A stretch of 64,000 nt of DNA from Mycobacterium sp. ACS1612 (GTDB taxonomy: Bacteria > Actinomycetota > Actinomycetes > Mycobacteriales > Mycobacteriaceae): positions 35,608 through 99,607 of the forward strand of contig NZ_LZHZ01000021.1 in assembly GCF_001667505.1 (NCBI RefSeq), given 5' to 3'. Positions 1 through 9,407 of this stretch are shown piece by piece. Both the position numbers and the translations under genes were made by a program. How positions within the stretch are numbered: the first letter of the stretch is position 1; every line of letters starts with the position of its first letter. A model generated the notes under the pieces. That model was not told where the DNA came from. It made no database searches and saw nothing but the letters and a program-made list of their open reading frames with translations.

Positions 1-387
1 CAACACGGCGGCCGCCAGGATGCCGATCGTCTTGGCGGTCTTGTTCAGCCCCAGATTCCGGGCCCGGCGGATCTTGATCAGGTCGTCGACGAACCCGACG
101 GCGCCCAACGCGGTGGCGAGGAACAGCACCAGCCAGCCCGACGCCGACGGTCCTTTGCCGTCCATCACGACGCCGATCAACTGGGTGCCCAGGTAACCCG
201 CCCAGATGCCCGCCACGATCGCGACGCCGCCCATCGACGGGGTGCCGCGCTTCTTGTGGTGGCTCGGCGGCCCGTCCTCGCGGATCTCGTGGCCGAACCC
301 CTGGCGGGTGAACAACTTGATCAGCAGCGGTGTGAGCAGGATCGACACCGTCAGCGCGATGCCGACGGCGATGAGGATCTGCCTCAT
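1..387 (-). CDS. mraY: MraY, phospho-MurNAc-pentapeptide translocase (partial)
   Basis: Only the first ~129 codons are present; the 3' end lies beyond base 1. MraY is the integral membrane enzyme that transfers phospho-MurNAc-pentapeptide from UDP to undecaprenyl phosphate, making lipid I. The N-terminus ([20 protein letters not shown]) is a membrane segment. It is followed by a basic loop with [12 protein letters not shown] and by the motif [21 protein letters not shown] (split here as FVDD, then LIKIRRAR, then NLGLNKTAK), whose paired Asp residues are a family signature. The ATG at 387 overlaps the murF stop (ATGA), so translation is probably coupled. Last visible gene of the dcw operon in this window. 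Confidence 0.95.
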   Translation of the reverse strand, partial: MRQILIAVGIALTVSILLTPLLIKLFTRQGFGHEIREDGPPSHHKKRGTPSMGGVAIVAGIWAGYLGTQLIGVVMDGKGPSASGWLVLFLATALGAVGFVDDLIKIRRARNLGLNKTAKTIGILAAAVL

Positions 388-1868
388 CGGCGAGCCTCAG
401 CGGTCAGCGCGTCGCCCAGCGCACCCAGCCCTGCCGCGTTCGAGGCTTTCACCAGCACCACGTCGCCGGCCTGCAGTTCGGCCTGAAGCAATGCCAGCGC
501 GGCGTCGGCGTCGGCGACCATGGTGACCTCGGAGCCCCACGATCCCTCCATCACCGCCCCGTGGTGCATGGCGCTCATAGCCCTCCCGGTTCCCACGACG
601 ACGAGTCGAGACACATCTAATCGCACCGCCAACCGGCCGATGCGGTCATGCTCGGTTATCGCAGCGTCGCCGAGTTCGGCCATCTCACCGAGCACCGCCC
701 AACTGCGCCGCTTCCCGCCGCCCTCGCGGGCGATGGCGGCCAGCGCCTTCAGCCCCGCCGCCATGGAGTCCGGGTTGGCGTTGTAGGCATCGTTGATGAC
801 GGTCACACCGTCGGCGCGGGTGGCCACCTGCATCCGGTGTTTGGACACCGGGGCGGCCGCGGCCAGCGCGGCGGCGACCTGGTCGAGCGTCGCACCGCAC
901 TCGAGCGCGACGGCCGCCGCGCACAGCGCGTTGGACACCTGATGGTCGCCGTGGACGGCCAGCGCGACGTCGATCTGCCCGGCTTCGGTGTGCAGGGTGA
1001 ACCGAGGCCGGGCCAGCGCGTCGAGCGTGACGACGTCGGCCCGCACATCGGCGGTGGCCGATCGACCCACCCGCACCACCCGCGCGGACGTCTGCTCGGC
1101 CATCGCGCCCACCGCGCTGTCGTCGACGTTGAGGATCACCACGCCCGACGCTGGAACTGCTTGCGGCAGTTCGGCTTTGGTCGCAGCGATGGCCTCCCTG
1201 GAGCCGAATTCGCCGAGGTGCGCGGTGCCGACGTTGAGCACGACGGCGATCGACGGCGGTGCGATCTCGGCCAGCGCCGCGATGTTGCCGGGATGGCGCG
1301 CCGACATCTCCAGCACCAAGTAGTCGGTGGACTCGGTGGCGCGCAGCACCGTCCACGGGTGGCCGAGTTCGTTGTTGAAGGAACCCGGCGGTGCGACCAC
1401 TTCGCCCAGCGGCGCGAGCACCGCGGCCAGCAGATCCTTTGTCGACGTCTTCCCCGACGAACCGGTGATCCCGACGATCGTCAGACCGCCCGCGACCAAT
1501 TCCGCCGCGACCGCCTGTGCCAGTCGCGCCAGCGCCGCGAGCACTGCGGCGCCCGATCCGTCGGTGTCGTGTTCCAACACGCTCGCCCCGGCATCGCGGG
1601 CGGGCGCGGAGTCGACCACGATCGCGGGTACCCCCACCGGACGTGCGGCCAGCACCGCGACGGCGCCCGCGTCGACGGCGGCGGCGGCGAAGTCGTGGCC
1701 GTCGGACCGCGCGCCGGGCAGAGCGAGGAACAGCGAGCCGGGAGTGACTGCGCGCGAATCGAATTCAACGGTTCCCGTGATGCGCGTGGTCTCCGCCTTG
1801 TGCGGCGAGATGTCGGCGAGCCTGCCGCCGACCATGTCGGCGACCTGGGCCACGGTCAGCTCGATCAC
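384..1868 (-). CDS. murF: MurF, UDP-MurNAc-tripeptide:D-Ala-D-Ala ligase
   Basis: Cytoplasmic ATP-dependent ligase that adds D-Ala-D-Ala to UDP-MurNAc-tripeptide, the last soluble step of peptidoglycan precursor synthesis. At 494 aa it has the usual family length. The Mur-ligase P-loop [11 protein letters not shown] lies near residue 135, and the central motif [12 protein letters not shown] and the region [19 protein letters not shown] in the second half are also typical. The GTG start overlaps the murE stop (GTGA) and the stop overlaps the mraY ATG, so the gene is inside a tightly coupled operon. The other frames of this stretch hold long ORFs that are shadows only. Confidence 0.97.
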   Translation of the reverse strand: MIELTVAQVADMVGGRLADISPHKAETTRITGTVEFDSRAVTPGSLFLALPGARSDGHDFAAAAVDAGAVAVLAARPVGVPAIVVDSAPARDAGASVLEHDTDGSGAAVLAALARLAQAVAAELVAGGLTIVGITGSSGKTSTKDLLAAVLAPLGEVVAPPGSFNNELGHPWTVLRATESTDYLVLEMSARHPGNIAALAEIAPPSIAVVLNVGTAHLGEFGSREAIAATKAELPQAVPASGVVILNVDDSAVGAMAEQTSARVVRVGRSATADVRADVVTLDALARPRFTLHTEAGQIDVALAVHGDHQVSNALCAAAVALECGATLDQVAAALAAAAPVSKHRMQVATRADGVTVINDAYNANPDSMAAGLKALAAIAREGGGKRRSWAVLGEMAELGDAAITEHDRIGRLAVRLDVSRLVVVGTGRAMSAMHHGAVMEGSWGSEVTMVADADAALALLQAELQAGDVVLVKASNAAGLGALGDALTAEARR

Positions 1869-3388
1869 GGCCTCGGCCTTCGCGCTTCGAGGGCCTGCGC
1901 GAGTTCGACGCGGTCGTCGAACGGCTTGGTCCGCCCGCGGCTGGTCTGGCCCGCCTCGTGGCCCTTGCCCGCGATCAGCACCACGTCACCATGTTGCGCC
2001 CATGCCACCGCATGGTCGATCGCCTCACGGCGGTCGCCGATCTCGACCACCTGGGCCGCGCCCTGTTTGGCGCCGGCCACGATCGCCGCCCTGATCGCGG
2101 CGGGTTCCTCGTCGCGGGGGTTGTCGTCGGTGACCACCACCAGATCGGCCAGTTCGGCCGCCACTCGGCCCATCGGCTCCCGCTTGCCGGGGTCGCGGTT
2201 GCCGCCGGCGCCGAACACGACGGCGAGCCTGCCGTCGCTCTGCGCCCGCAGCGTCTCGAGGACCGCACGCAGCGCCCCCGGCTTGTGCGCGTAGTCGACG
2301 AGCGCGAGGAAGCCCTGCCCGCGGTCGATCGGTTCGAGTCGGCCGGGCACCGTGGCGGTGCGCAGTCCCGGCGCGGCCTGCTCCGGCGACACCCCGACCG
2401 CGTCCAGCAGCGCGATCGCCAGCAGGCAGTTGCCGACGTTGTAGCGGCCCGGCAGCCCGATCCGCAGTCCGTGGTGCACCCCCGCCGGGTCGACGGCGAA
2501 GAACTCCTGGGCGCCGAGATCGACGGTGGTGATGTCCTCCACCCGCCAGTCGGCGTCACGTCCGGTGGCGCTGACCGACACCGGCTGGTGCGCGACCCTG
2601 ACCATCTGACGTCCCGCGTCGTCGTCGATGCAGATCACGGAAAGCGTTGCGTGCGTCGGTGATTGGGGGTCGAACAGCCGCGCCTTGGCGTCGAAGTAGT
2701 CCTGCATCGTCGGATGGAAGTCGAGGTGGTCGCGCGACAGGTTGGTGAAGCCGCCGACCGCGAAATGGACGCCGTCGACGCGGCCCAAGACCAGCGCGTG
2801 GCTGGACACCTCCATCACGACGGTGTCGACGCCCTGTTCGACCATCACCGCCAGCAGCGCCTGCAGGTCGGGCGCCTCCGGCGTGGTGAGCGCGCTGGGC
2901 TGCTCGCGGCCGTCGATGCGGACGCCGACGGTGCCGATCAGGCCGGCCACCCGGTCCGCCGAGCGCAGGCCCGCCTCCACCAGATACGTCGTCGTGGTCT
3001 TACCGGACGTGCCCGTCACGCCGATCACCCGCAGCCGGTCCGACGGATGTCCGTAGACGGCGGCCGCCAATTCGCCGAGCACCGAACGCGGCTCGGGGTG
3101 CAGCAGCACAGGCACGTCGACGTCGGCGCCCATCGCGTCGACACCCTGCGGGTCCGTCAGGACGGCGACGGCGCCGCGCGCCACCGCGTCAGCGGCATAG
3201 CGCCCGCCGTGCGCCGACGCGCCAGGCAGCGCCGCGAACAGGTCGCCGGGCTGCGCGTTCTGGCCCCGCAGCGTGACGCCGGTGACCTGGACGTCCGGCA
3301 CGGCTCCTCCGCCTGCGGGCACTGCCCGCACCTGCTGCGCCAATCGCCCCAGCAGTTCGCCGACAGGATGAGTGGGACGCAGGTTCAT
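1865..3388 (-). CDS. murE: MurE, UDP-MurNAc-L-Ala-D-Glu:meso-DAP ligase
   Basis: Adds the third residue of the peptidoglycan stem peptide. The sequence shows the ATP-binding loop [12 protein letters not shown] near residue 120, the Lys of YFDAKARLF (the carbamylated lysine position of Mur ligases), and the DNPRDEEP motif. The last is characteristic of meso-diaminopimelate-adding MurE rather than the lysine type, in keeping with mycobacterial peptidoglycan. Length is 507 aa. The gap to ftsI is only ~42 bp. In M. tuberculosis several genes, including a PE_PGRS gene, separate these two; here they are adjacent. Confidence 0.97.
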   Translation of the reverse strand: MNLRPTHPVGELLGRLAQQVRAVPAGGGAVPDVQVTGVTLRGQNAQPGDLFAALPGASAHGGRYAADAVARGAVAVLTDPQGVDAMGADVDVPVLLHPEPRSVLGELAAAVYGHPSDRLRVIGVTGTSGKTTTTYLVEAGLRSADRVAGLIGTVGVRIDGREQPSALTTPEAPDLQALLAVMVEQGVDTVVMEVSSHALVLGRVDGVHFAVGGFTNLSRDHLDFHPTMQDYFDAKARLFDPQSPTHATLSVICIDDDAGRQMVRVAHQPVSVSATGRDADWRVEDITTVDLGAQEFFAVDPAGVHHGLRIGLPGRYNVGNCLLAIALLDAVGVSPEQAAPGLRTATVPGRLEPIDRGQGFLALVDYAHKPGALRAVLETLRAQSDGRLAVVFGAGGNRDPGKREPMGRVAAELADLVVVTDDNPRDEEPAAIRAAIVAGAKQGAAQVVEIGDRREAIDHAVAWAQHGDVVLIAGKGHEAGQTSRGRTKPFDDRVELAQALEARRPRP

Positions 3389-3430
3389 GGCGTAGACACC
3401 CTACCGACCTGGCCGCGCAGGCCACGTCGG

Positions 3431-5356
3431 TCAGGTGGCTTGCAGCGTCAGCGGCGGGCCCGGGTCGGGTGACAACGGCACGTTCTCCCGCTGCAACAGC
3501 CAGGCGGCGATGTTGTGGAACAGCGGTGCCATCGTGGTGCCGCGCTGGCCGTCGGCGGTGCGTTGCGGGTTGTCGGCCATCACCCCGATCACGTAGCGGG
3601 GGTTGTCGGTGGGGACCATGCCCGCGAACGTGATCCAGTAGACGTCGTCGTAGTAGCACCCGCAGCTGGGGTTGATCTGCTGTGCGGTGCCCGTCTTGCC
3701 CGAGATCTGGTAGCCGTCGACAGCGCCCTGTGAGCCGGTGCCCTGCTGGACGCCCGTCGGATCACGCTGCAGCGTCGCGCGCAGCATCTGGCGCACCGTC
3801 TGCGCGGTCTGCGGCGACACCACGCGCACACCCTGCGGCAGTGGCTCGTCCTTGCGCGTGCCGTCTGGGGCGATGGTGGTCTTGACGATGCGCGGCGGGA
3901 TACGCACCCCGTCATTGGCGATCGCCTGGTACATCGCGGTCATCTGCAGCAGGGTCATCGAAAGACCTTGCCCGATGGGCAGGTTGGCAAATGAGCTGCC
4001 CGACCACTGGTCGATGGGCGGTACCAGACCTGCGCTCTCACCGGGCAGTCCGACGCCGGTACGCTGGCCGAGCCCGAACTTGTTGAGCATGTCGGCGTAG
4101 CGCTGCGGTCCGATCCGCTGGGCCAGCATCAGTGTGCCGACGTTCGACGACTTACCGAAGATACCGGTGGTGGTGTACGGCGTGACCCCGTGTTCCCACG
4201 CGTCGTGCACGGTGATGCCGCCCATTTCGATCTCACCGGGTACCTGCAACACCTCGTCGGGACTGGACAGCCCGAATTCGATCACCGAGGCCGCGGTCAC
4301 GATCTTGTTCACCGAGCCCGGTTCGAACGGCGACGACACCGACGGGTTGCCGAGATCCCGGTCGGACTGGCGGCCGATGTCCTGCGACGGGTCGAACGTG
4401 CTGTCGTTCGCCATCGCAAGCACCTCACCGGTTTTCGTGTCGAGCACGACGGCCGAAACGTGCTTGGCGCCGGACATGTCCTTGGCCTGCTGCACCTGCT
4501 GCTGGACGTAGAACTGGATGTCGTCGTCGAGGGTCAGCATCACCGTCGACCCGTCGACCGCGTCATGACGGTTGCGGTAGCTGCCCGGGATCACCACACC
4601 GTCGGAGCCGCGGTCGTAGGTGACCGAACCGTCGGTGCCTGCGAGCGAGGCATCAAGCGAATCCTCCAGTCCGAGCAGGCCATGGCCGTCCCAGTCGATG
4701 CCGCCGACGATGTTCGCCGCCAGTGATCCACCGGGATATTGGCGCAAATCCTGCCGCTCCGACCCGACTTCGGGGAACTTGGTGGTGATGGCGTCGGCGA
4801 TGGCGGGATCGACCGCGCGCGCCAGATACACGAACGACTCGTTGCTCTTGAGCTTCTTGAGCACGGTCGCGGCATCCGGTTTGTTGTTGAGCCGCAACGC
4901 CACTTCGGCGGCGATGTCGCGCAGTCGCCGCTGCGGGTCCGGTGCCCCTGGGGTTTTCGCCTTGGTCTCTTCGAGTTGCTTTCGGATCTTGACCGGCTGG
5001 AAGGTCAGCGCCCGCGCCTCGATGGTGAAGGCCAGCTTGTCGTTGTTGCGGTCGACGATCGCACCGCGGACGGCTTTCTCCACATCAGTGACCTTGAGCT
5101 GTCCGGCGGCCTCGGCGCGCAAACCCGACGCGCGCGGCACCTGCAACATGAACAGCTGCGCGGCGGCAACCACCAGCACCAGGAAGATGACCGCGTTGCC
5201 TGCTCGATGCCGGAACACGAACGATGCACTGCGCAAACCCTTTTCGGCGGCGGCCTGCCGGGTCCGGCGGGCTTTCGCGGGACGTTCCTGGCCGGCTTGG
5301 GCCTTCTTGCCTTTCGGCGCGCCGGGGACACGGCCCCGAGGAGTTGGCCGGCTCAT
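3431..5356 (-). CDS. ftsI: FtsI/PbpB, septal class B penicillin-binding protein
   Basis: Septum-specific D,D-transpeptidase of 641 aa. A basic cytoplasmic N-terminus (about 50 residues) precedes one membrane anchor (NAVIFLVLVVAAAQLFML, about residues 54-72). A PBP dimerisation domain and the transpeptidase domain follow. The catalytic SxxK motif is SVNK in FEPGSVNK (about residue 346), the SxN motif is SSN in GKSSNVG, and KTGTAQ lies near residue 553. The start ATG overlaps the stop of the FtsL-like gene upstream. Active at the division septum together with FtsL, FtsQ, FtsB and FtsW. The complete set of active-site motifs argues for a functional enzyme. Confidence 0.97.
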   Translation of the reverse strand: MSRPTPRGRVPGAPKGKKAQAGQERPAKARRTRQAAAEKGLRSASFVFRHRAGNAVIFLVLVVAAAQLFMLQVPRASGLRAEAAGQLKVTDVEKAVRGAIVDRNNDKLAFTIEARALTFQPVKIRKQLEETKAKTPGAPDPQRRLRDIAAEVALRLNNKPDAATVLKKLKSNESFVYLARAVDPAIADAITTKFPEVGSERQDLRQYPGGSLAANIVGGIDWDGHGLLGLEDSLDASLAGTDGSVTYDRGSDGVVIPGSYRNRHDAVDGSTVMLTLDDDIQFYVQQQVQQAKDMSGAKHVSAVVLDTKTGEVLAMANDSTFDPSQDIGRQSDRDLGNPSVSSPFEPGSVNKIVTAASVIEFGLSSPDEVLQVPGEIEMGGITVHDAWEHGVTPYTTTGIFGKSSNVGTLMLAQRIGPQRYADMLNKFGLGQRTGVGLPGESAGLVPPIDQWSGSSFANLPIGQGLSMTLLQMTAMYQAIANDGVRIPPRIVKTTIAPDGTRKDEPLPQGVRVVSPQTAQTVRQMLRATLQRDPTGVQQGTGSQGAVDGYQISGKTGTAQQINPSCGCYYDDVYWITFAGMVPTDNPRYVIGVMADNPQRTADGQRGTTMAPLFHNIAAWLLQRENVPLSPDPGPPLTLQAT

Positions 5357-6279
5357 GCGGGCGGTGCGGGCACGTCGGCGGGCGCAGGTGCGGTGACCGC
5401 GGGGCCGAGCGCAGGCACCTGACCGGTGACCCCGTGCGGCACCTCCGCGCCGGGCGGCGTCGCCAGCGGACCCGCCCCCGGCACCGCCCCTGGCACCGGC
5501 ACCGAACGCTCGACACCCGGCAGCGGAGCGGGCAACGGGGTGCGCGTTGGCATCCGGACGGTGAGCTCGCGCGGATCCACCACGCGCGGGGCCGGCGGGG
5601 CAGGCGGTGGCGGCGGGGCGTCCTCGGGCAGCGGGGTGTTCAGTGGTGGCGGCGCGACGCCCTGCGCGGGCTTGGGCGTACCGACCACCACCCAGTTGCC
5701 AGACGCATCCTGGACCAGATGCGCGGTGTCACGTGAGGGGATCATGCCCAGATTGCGGGCCGCCTCGGCGAGCGCGGGCGCGGCCTGCGCTTCGAGCACC
5801 TGGCGTTCCAACGCTTCCTTCTGTTGCAGCAGAGCCTGATTCGTCTCGCGGACGTGGCCGAGCTCATACGAGCGTTCCGCGGCGTCTGTCGACAGCCACA
5901 GCGTGACGCCGAGCCCGAGACCGAGCGAGGAGATGACCAGCACGACGAACGGCACCCGCGCGACAAGCGTTCGCGGGTTCAGGTCGATCGACGCCAGCCT
6001 GACGATGACACGCTCGCGCAGCGGCGGGCGGACGACCTTGGGCGCCTTCGCCTTTCGCGCCTTGGCTCGCGCTTTGGCCTGGCTGGTGTTTTTCGGCCGC
6101 GCGGGCGCGTCCGTCGGCCGGGGAATGGGGTTGGTCGCGGGCGCCGAGCGCTGCGGCCGCTGCTCACGCGTTGGCTTGCGCCTGCGGGGTTGGGCGTCGG
6201 CCTGCCTGCGCGTGGCGTTGCGTCCGGTGCGACGCGATTCGTCACCACCGCGAACCGGCACCGGCTTGCGTGCCTTCAT
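5353..6279 (-). CDS. ftsL: FtsL-like bitopic division protein (Rv2164c homologue)
   Basis: Sits in the ftsL position of the dcw cluster, between rsmH and ftsI. The protein of ~308 aa has a long basic, Ala/Arg/Pro-rich cytoplasmic N-terminus (~110 residues), one membrane segment (FVVLVISSLGLGLGVTLWL) and a short coiled-coil stretch (HVRETNQALLQQKEALERQV). A Pro-rich extracytoplasmic tail follows. FtsL proteins are usually ~100 aa; mycobacterial and corynebacterial versions carry the long extensions seen here. I chose ATG 6279, preceded by a G-rich AAGGTGGGGG ribosome site. A TTG two codons upstream, overlapping the rsmH stop, is an alternative. Sequence conservation is low in this family, so the name rests largely on topology and position. 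Confidence 0.85.
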   Translation of the reverse strand: MKARKPVPVRGGDESRRTGRNATRRQADAQPRRRKPTREQRPQRSAPATNPIPRPTDAPARPKNTSQAKARAKARKAKAPKVVRPPLRERVIVRLASIDLNPRTLVARVPFVVLVISSLGLGLGVTLWLSTDAAERSYELGHVRETNQALLQQKEALERQVLEAQAAPALAEAARNLGMIPSRDTAHLVQDASGNWVVVGTPKPAQGVAPPPLNTPLPEDAPPPPPAPPAPRVVDPRELTVRMPTRTPLPAPLPGVERSVPVPGAVPGAGPLATPPGAEVPHGVTGQVPALGPAVTAPAPADVPAPPA

Positions 6280-6281
6280 GG

Positions 6282-7391
6282 TCAACCCCCCACCTTTTCC
6301 AGTGCCCGTAGCCGTACCGACGCGCTACGCGGATTGAGTTCGATCTCTTCGGCGCCCGCACGTTCGGCTCCGCGAGTCAATGCGATGAATTCCGGCCCGT
6401 GGCCCGGTAATTCGACCGGCAGTCCCGGTGGGGTGCGAGACGAGGTGGCGGTGGCGAACTGGTTCTTCACGATGCGGTCCTCCAGCGACTGGTAGGCCAT
6501 CACCACGATCCGGCCGCCGGGGGTCAATGCGTTCATGGCCGCGGGCAGGGCGTCCCGCAGCGAGTCCAACTCGCCGTTGACGACGATGCGCAGCGCCTGG
6601 AACGTGCGCTTGGCCGGATGCCCGCCGGTGCGCCGGGCGGGCGCGGGAATCGCTTGATACAGCAACTCGACGAGCTCGCCGGTGGTGGCGAACGGCCGCT
6701 GCGCGCGGCGGCGGACGATCTGTGCGGCGATGCGACTCGCGAACCGCTCCTCGCCGAACTCCCGCAGCACCCGGCTCAGTGTCTTCTCGTCGTAGGTGTT
6801 GATGACCTCGGCCGCGGTCAGGTCCGCGTCGGGATCCATCCGCATGTCCAGCGGTGCGTCGGCAGCGTAGGAGAAGCCGCGCGCGGTGCGGTCGAGTTGC
6901 ATCGACGAGACGCCGAGGTCGAACAGGATGCCGTGCACTCGACTTGCCCGGTAACCGGTTTCGGCCAACACCCGTTCGATGCCGTCGAATCGGGTGCGCA
7001 CCAGCACGACCCGGTCACCGAACCGCGCCAACCGCTCGCCCGCGATCCACAGTGCGTCCGGGTCGCGGTCGAGGCCGATGAGCCGCAGACCGGGCAGTTC
7101 GGTCAGGAAGCGCTCGGCGTGTCCGCCCGCACCCAGCGTCGCGTCGATCAGCACTGCGCCCTTGCCGTCGGCGTGTTCGCGGGTGAGCGCCGGCTTGAGT
7201 AACTCGACACACCTGTCGAGCAGGACGGGAATGTGTGGGTGTTCGCCTGAATTCGCGTCCATCGCAACCTCTTTGATGAAGGCCCCTGCACCGAGGTCCC
7301 TGTCCGAGGTCGCGGACCTGACGTCGGGGAAGTACGTCAGGGCCGGTTCGGGCAGAGGCCACGATGCACGGGCAAGGTGCGGGTCGGCCAC
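6282..7391 (-). CDS. rsmH: RsmH (MraW), 16S rRNA C1402 N4-methyltransferase
   Basis: S-adenosylmethionine-dependent methyltransferase that modifies C1402 in the ribosomal P site. Seen: the SAM-binding motif [14 protein letters not shown], the motif [11 protein letters not shown], and the RsmH signature [14 protein letters not shown]. Start choice is uncertain. GTG 7391, right after the mraZ stop, includes a segment ([16 protein letters not shown]) that I recall as conserved in the M. tuberculosis protein. ATG 7262 has a clear AAGAGG ribosome site and gives a 326-aa protein of ordinary family length. An in-frame ATG at 7418 would overlap mraZ. Confidence 0.93.
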   Translation of the reverse strand: MADPHLARASWPLPEPALTYFPDVRSATSDRDLGAGAFIKEVAMDANSGEHPHIPVLLDRCVELLKPALTREHADGKGAVLIDATLGAGGHAERFLTELPGLRLIGLDRDPDALWIAGERLARFGDRVVLVRTRFDGIERVLAETGYRASRVHGILFDLGVSSMQLDRTARGFSYAADAPLDMRMDPDADLTAAEVINTYDEKTLSRVLREFGEERFASRIAAQIVRRRAQRPFATTGELVELLYQAIPAPARRTGGHPAKRTFQALRIVVNGELDSLRDALPAAMNALTPGGRIVVMAYQSLEDRIVKNQFATATSSRTPPGLPVELPGHGPEFIALTRGAERAGAEEIELNPRSASVRLRALEKVGG

Positions 7392-7392
7392 C

Positions 7393-7824
7393 TCAAATGA
7401 TGTCGGAGAGAGCTTCATCGGTGGCCGCGGAGAAGTTCTCTTCGTGCGTCTGCTGGTAGGACTGCCATGCCGAGGAGTCCCAAATCTCCAGGTAGTCAAC
7501 CGATCCGATCACCACGCAGTCCTTCGACAGGTTCGCGTAGCGGCGGTGGTCGGCTGACAACGTGATCCGACCCTGGGCGTCGGGGTGCTGTTCATCGGTG
7601 GCGGCGGCCAGGTTACGAAGGAATGCGCGCGCCTCCGGATTGCTGCGCGAGGCCTGCGATGCCCGTCGAGCCAGCTTTTCGAACTCGGCGCGCGGGTAGA
7701 CGGCGAGGCTGTGATCTTGGCTCTTGGTGACCATCAACCCTCCTGCCAGCGCGTCGCGGAACTTGGCGGGCAGCGTGAGCCGCCCCTTGTCGTCGAGCTT
7801 CGGCGTGTAGGTGCCCAGAAACAT
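7393..7824 (-). CDS. mraZ: MraZ, transcriptional regulator of the division cluster
   Basis: First gene of the dcw operon. The 143-aa protein has two SpoVT/AbrB-like repeats, each with the characteristic core: [13 protein letters not shown] near the N-terminus and [16 protein letters not shown] in the second half. MraZ proteins form rings and bind tandem repeats upstream of their own gene, repressing the operon. I chose ATG 7824 ([10 protein letters not shown]), which matches the family N-terminus; a start five codons upstream is possible. Tandem GTGG repeats suited to autoregulation lie about 57-81 bp upstream (7881-7905). Confidence 0.96.
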   Translation of the reverse strand: MFLGTYTPKLDDKGRLTLPAKFRDALAGGLMVTKSQDHSLAVYPRAEFEKLARRASQASRSNPEARAFLRNLAAATDEQHPDAQGRITLSADHRRYANLSKDCVVIGSVDYLEIWDSSAWQSYQQTHEENFSAATDEALSDII

Positions 7825-7880
7825 CTGGCCTACCTCCAACCACCCTGCCTATCAACAGAGCCCCGGTCGCTCCGTTGTCC

Positions 7881-7957
7881 GCCACTTTACCCCACAATCC
7901 CCCACATTGCTCCATTTGATAGCAAAACTTGGCCGAATGTCCCCACTACGCCCCCAC
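7881..7957 (-). promoter_or_regulatory. Putative MraZ operator: tandem GTGGSG repeats upstream of mraZ
   Basis: Read on the minus strand, three copies of GTGGSG end at 10-bp steps: the plus-strand CCAC ends fall at 7885, 7895 and 7905. Two more copies, 11 bp apart, end at 7946 and 7957. MraZ boxes in other bacteria are TGGGN repeats at one-helical-turn spacing directly upstream of mraZ, so position, sequence and phasing all fit. Binding is inferred. Confidence 0.65.
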
Positions 7958-8041
7958 ATCGAGGCGTTTTGCCAGGGGTTAGCGCCACGCGCAGGGCCGG
8001 GCGCAGGGTAAAACTGCAGGTAAACACCCTCAGCGCCGCTG

Positions 8042-8057
8042 GTGGGGCGATGTGGGG
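8042..8057 (+). repeat. Inverted-orientation pair of GTGGGG boxes, 10 bp apart
   Basis: Two GTGGGG copies start at 8042 and 8052 on the plus strand, with the same 10-bp phasing as the repeats nearer mraZ but in the opposite direction. This could be a distal MraZ contact or chance in G-rich DNA. The rest of 7960-8090 shows nothing I can name. Confidence 0.35.
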
Positions 8058-8091
8058 GATCTGAACGCGGGCCGCGACACGCCCGCGCACG

Positions 8092-8121
8092 AAAAAGGGG
8101 TAGCCCGCTGCGGGCTACCCC
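8092..8121 (-). terminator. Intrinsic terminator of the DUF3040 gene
   Basis: Perfect 11-bp stem (GGGGTAGCCCG at 8097-8107 pairing with 8111-8121) with a 3-nt loop. On the minus strand it is followed by five T residues (8092-8096). It lies 15 bp past the stop of the DUF3040 gene and separates it from the division operon. This is an unusually canonical terminator for a mycobacterium. Confidence 0.9.
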
Positions 8122-8136
8122 TTGCCTCGGTGGGCG

Positions 8137-8541
8137 TTACTCGTCGAACCGGCGGCGGAAACGGTCTTCCATCCGGCTGGTGAACGAACCACCCGAACCT
8201 TTGGCCTTCTTCTGCCGCGGCCCACCGGGTTCAGCGCCTGAGCGGTCGCGACCGCCCGCGACACGCGGACCGGTGATCGCGTAGATCACGCCGCCGAACA
8301 TCACCAGAAAGCCGATCACCGAAAGGATCGGGAAGCTGCCAATCATGGTGGCCTTGAATGCGACACCGCAAACCAGCATGGCCAGACCGATCACAAAGAG
8401 CGCGGCGCCCTGAAGGCGGCGCCGAGCCGAGGGTGCGCGCAGAGTCCCACCGCGGACGCTTGAAGCGAACTTGGGGTCCTCGGCATAGAGCGCGCTCTCG
8501 ATCTGGTCGAGCATGCGCTGCTCATGATCGGAGAGTGGCAT
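8137..8541 (-). CDS. DUF3040 membrane protein (Rv2169c homologue)
   Basis: A 134-aa protein of the actinobacterial DUF3040 family. The N-terminal motif PLSDHEQRMLDQIESALYAEDPKF is the family hallmark (shown in parts: PLSDHEQRML, then LYAEDPKF). Two adjacent hydrophobic segments in the middle (AALFVIGLAMLVCGVAF and FPILSVIGFLVMFGGVIYAI) predict a hairpin membrane protein. A charged tail rich in Arg, Gly and Lys follows. The ATG is preceded by AAGGAGGG. Function is unknown; the position beside the dcw cluster is conserved in mycobacteria. It is a single-gene unit with its own terminator downstream. Confidence 0.9.
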   Translation of the reverse strand: MPLSDHEQRMLDQIESALYAEDPKFASSVRGGTLRAPSARRRLQGAALFVIGLAMLVCGVAFKATMIGSFPILSVIGFLVMFGGVIYAITGPRVAGGRDRSGAEPGGPRQKKAKGSGGSFTSRMEDRFRRRFDE

Positions 8542-8729
8542 TCGTCCCTCCTTGCCGGCCCTGCCGTCTCAAACGTTCAAACTTGCGTGTGCTCGCATTT
8601 ACGGGCACCTAACAGTCATGATACGAGGTCAATCTGAGCCGTACCACCTACTTGGATCCTCGATTCTATGACGGGGGCCGGCGAGTGTGAGGCGGTGCCA
8701 CCTGGACGCCTCGGTCACCCAATAATGGT

Positions 8730-9371
8730 GTGGACGGTCCGCTCGACACCCGAGAGAGGCAACGAGAGTTGGCGACGTTTCTCATCGATCTCTCGCCGAG
8801 CGATATGCAACGGCGTCTCGGTGATGCGCTCGCGGTGTACGTCGACGCCATGCGCTACCCGCGCGGCACCGAGGAGCAGCGGGCATCGATGTGGCTGGAG
8901 CACACCTGCAGACACGGCTGGAAGGCCGTCGCAGCGGTCGAGGTGCCCGAGCCGTCCGACCACGCAACGCGCTCACCGGCAGTGCTGGCCTCGGCGCCGC
9001 TGCTCGGCATCGCCTACGGCTACTGCGGTGCGCCCGACCAGTGGTGGCAGCAGCAGGTCGTGCAGGGTCTGCACCGGGTCGGCGCGGACCGGACCCGGAT
9101 CGCGGAGCTGATGACGAGCTACTTCGAGCTCACCGAGTTGCACATCGCGCCGCGCGCGCAGGGCCGGGGACTCGGCGAAGCGCTGGCCCGACGGCTGCTG
9201 GCCGACCGCGGCGAGGCGCACGTGTTGTTGTCGACCCCGGAGATCAACGGGGAGGCCAACCGGGCCTGGCGGCTGTACCGGCGGCTCGGATTCGTTGACA
9301 TCATCCGCGGCTACCACTTCGCCGGTGATCCGCGCGCCTTCGCGATCCTGGGCCGGGCTTTGCCTCTCTGA
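8730..9371 (+). CDS. GNAT-family N-acetyltransferase (Rv2170 homologue)
   Basis: A 213-aa protein whose C-terminal half carries the acetyl-CoA-binding motif A of GNAT enzymes (LTELHIAPRAQGRGLGEALA, with QGRGLG as the pyrophosphate loop), followed by AFAILGRALPL at the end. The M. tuberculosis homologue has been reported as a lysine acetyltransferase acting on isocitrate dehydrogenase; the substrate here is inferred only from that. I chose GTG 8730. TTG 8769 (MATFLIDLSPSDM), with AGAGAGG upstream, is a good alternative and would give ~200 aa. Confidence 0.85.
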   Translation: MDGPLDTRERQRELATFLIDLSPSDMQRRLGDALAVYVDAMRYPRGTEEQRASMWLEHTCRHGWKAVAAVEVPEPSDHATRSPAVLASAPLLGIAYGYCGAPDQWWQQQVVQGLHRVGADRTRIAELMTSYFELTELHIAPRAQGRGLGEALARRLLADRGEAHVLLSTPEINGEANRAWRLYRRLGFVDIIRGYHFAGDPRAFAILGRALPL

Positions 9372-9381
9372 GCCTCTCTGA
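9362..9381 (+). repeat. 10-bp tandem duplication
   Basis: Two adjacent copies of GCCTCTCTGA span the stop codon of the acetyltransferase gene and the spacer before lppM. The first copy contains the TGA stop. Probably a simple slippage duplication with no regulatory meaning that I can see. Confidence 0.6.
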
Positions 9382-9407
9382 GCAGTCCGGTCTGGCACGA
9401 TGACCAC

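Noticed and set aside
648..2294. 548-codon plus-strand ORF
   Set aside because: It is antisense to murF and murE, has an Arg/His-rich composition typical of GC-rich shadow frames, and shows no motif.
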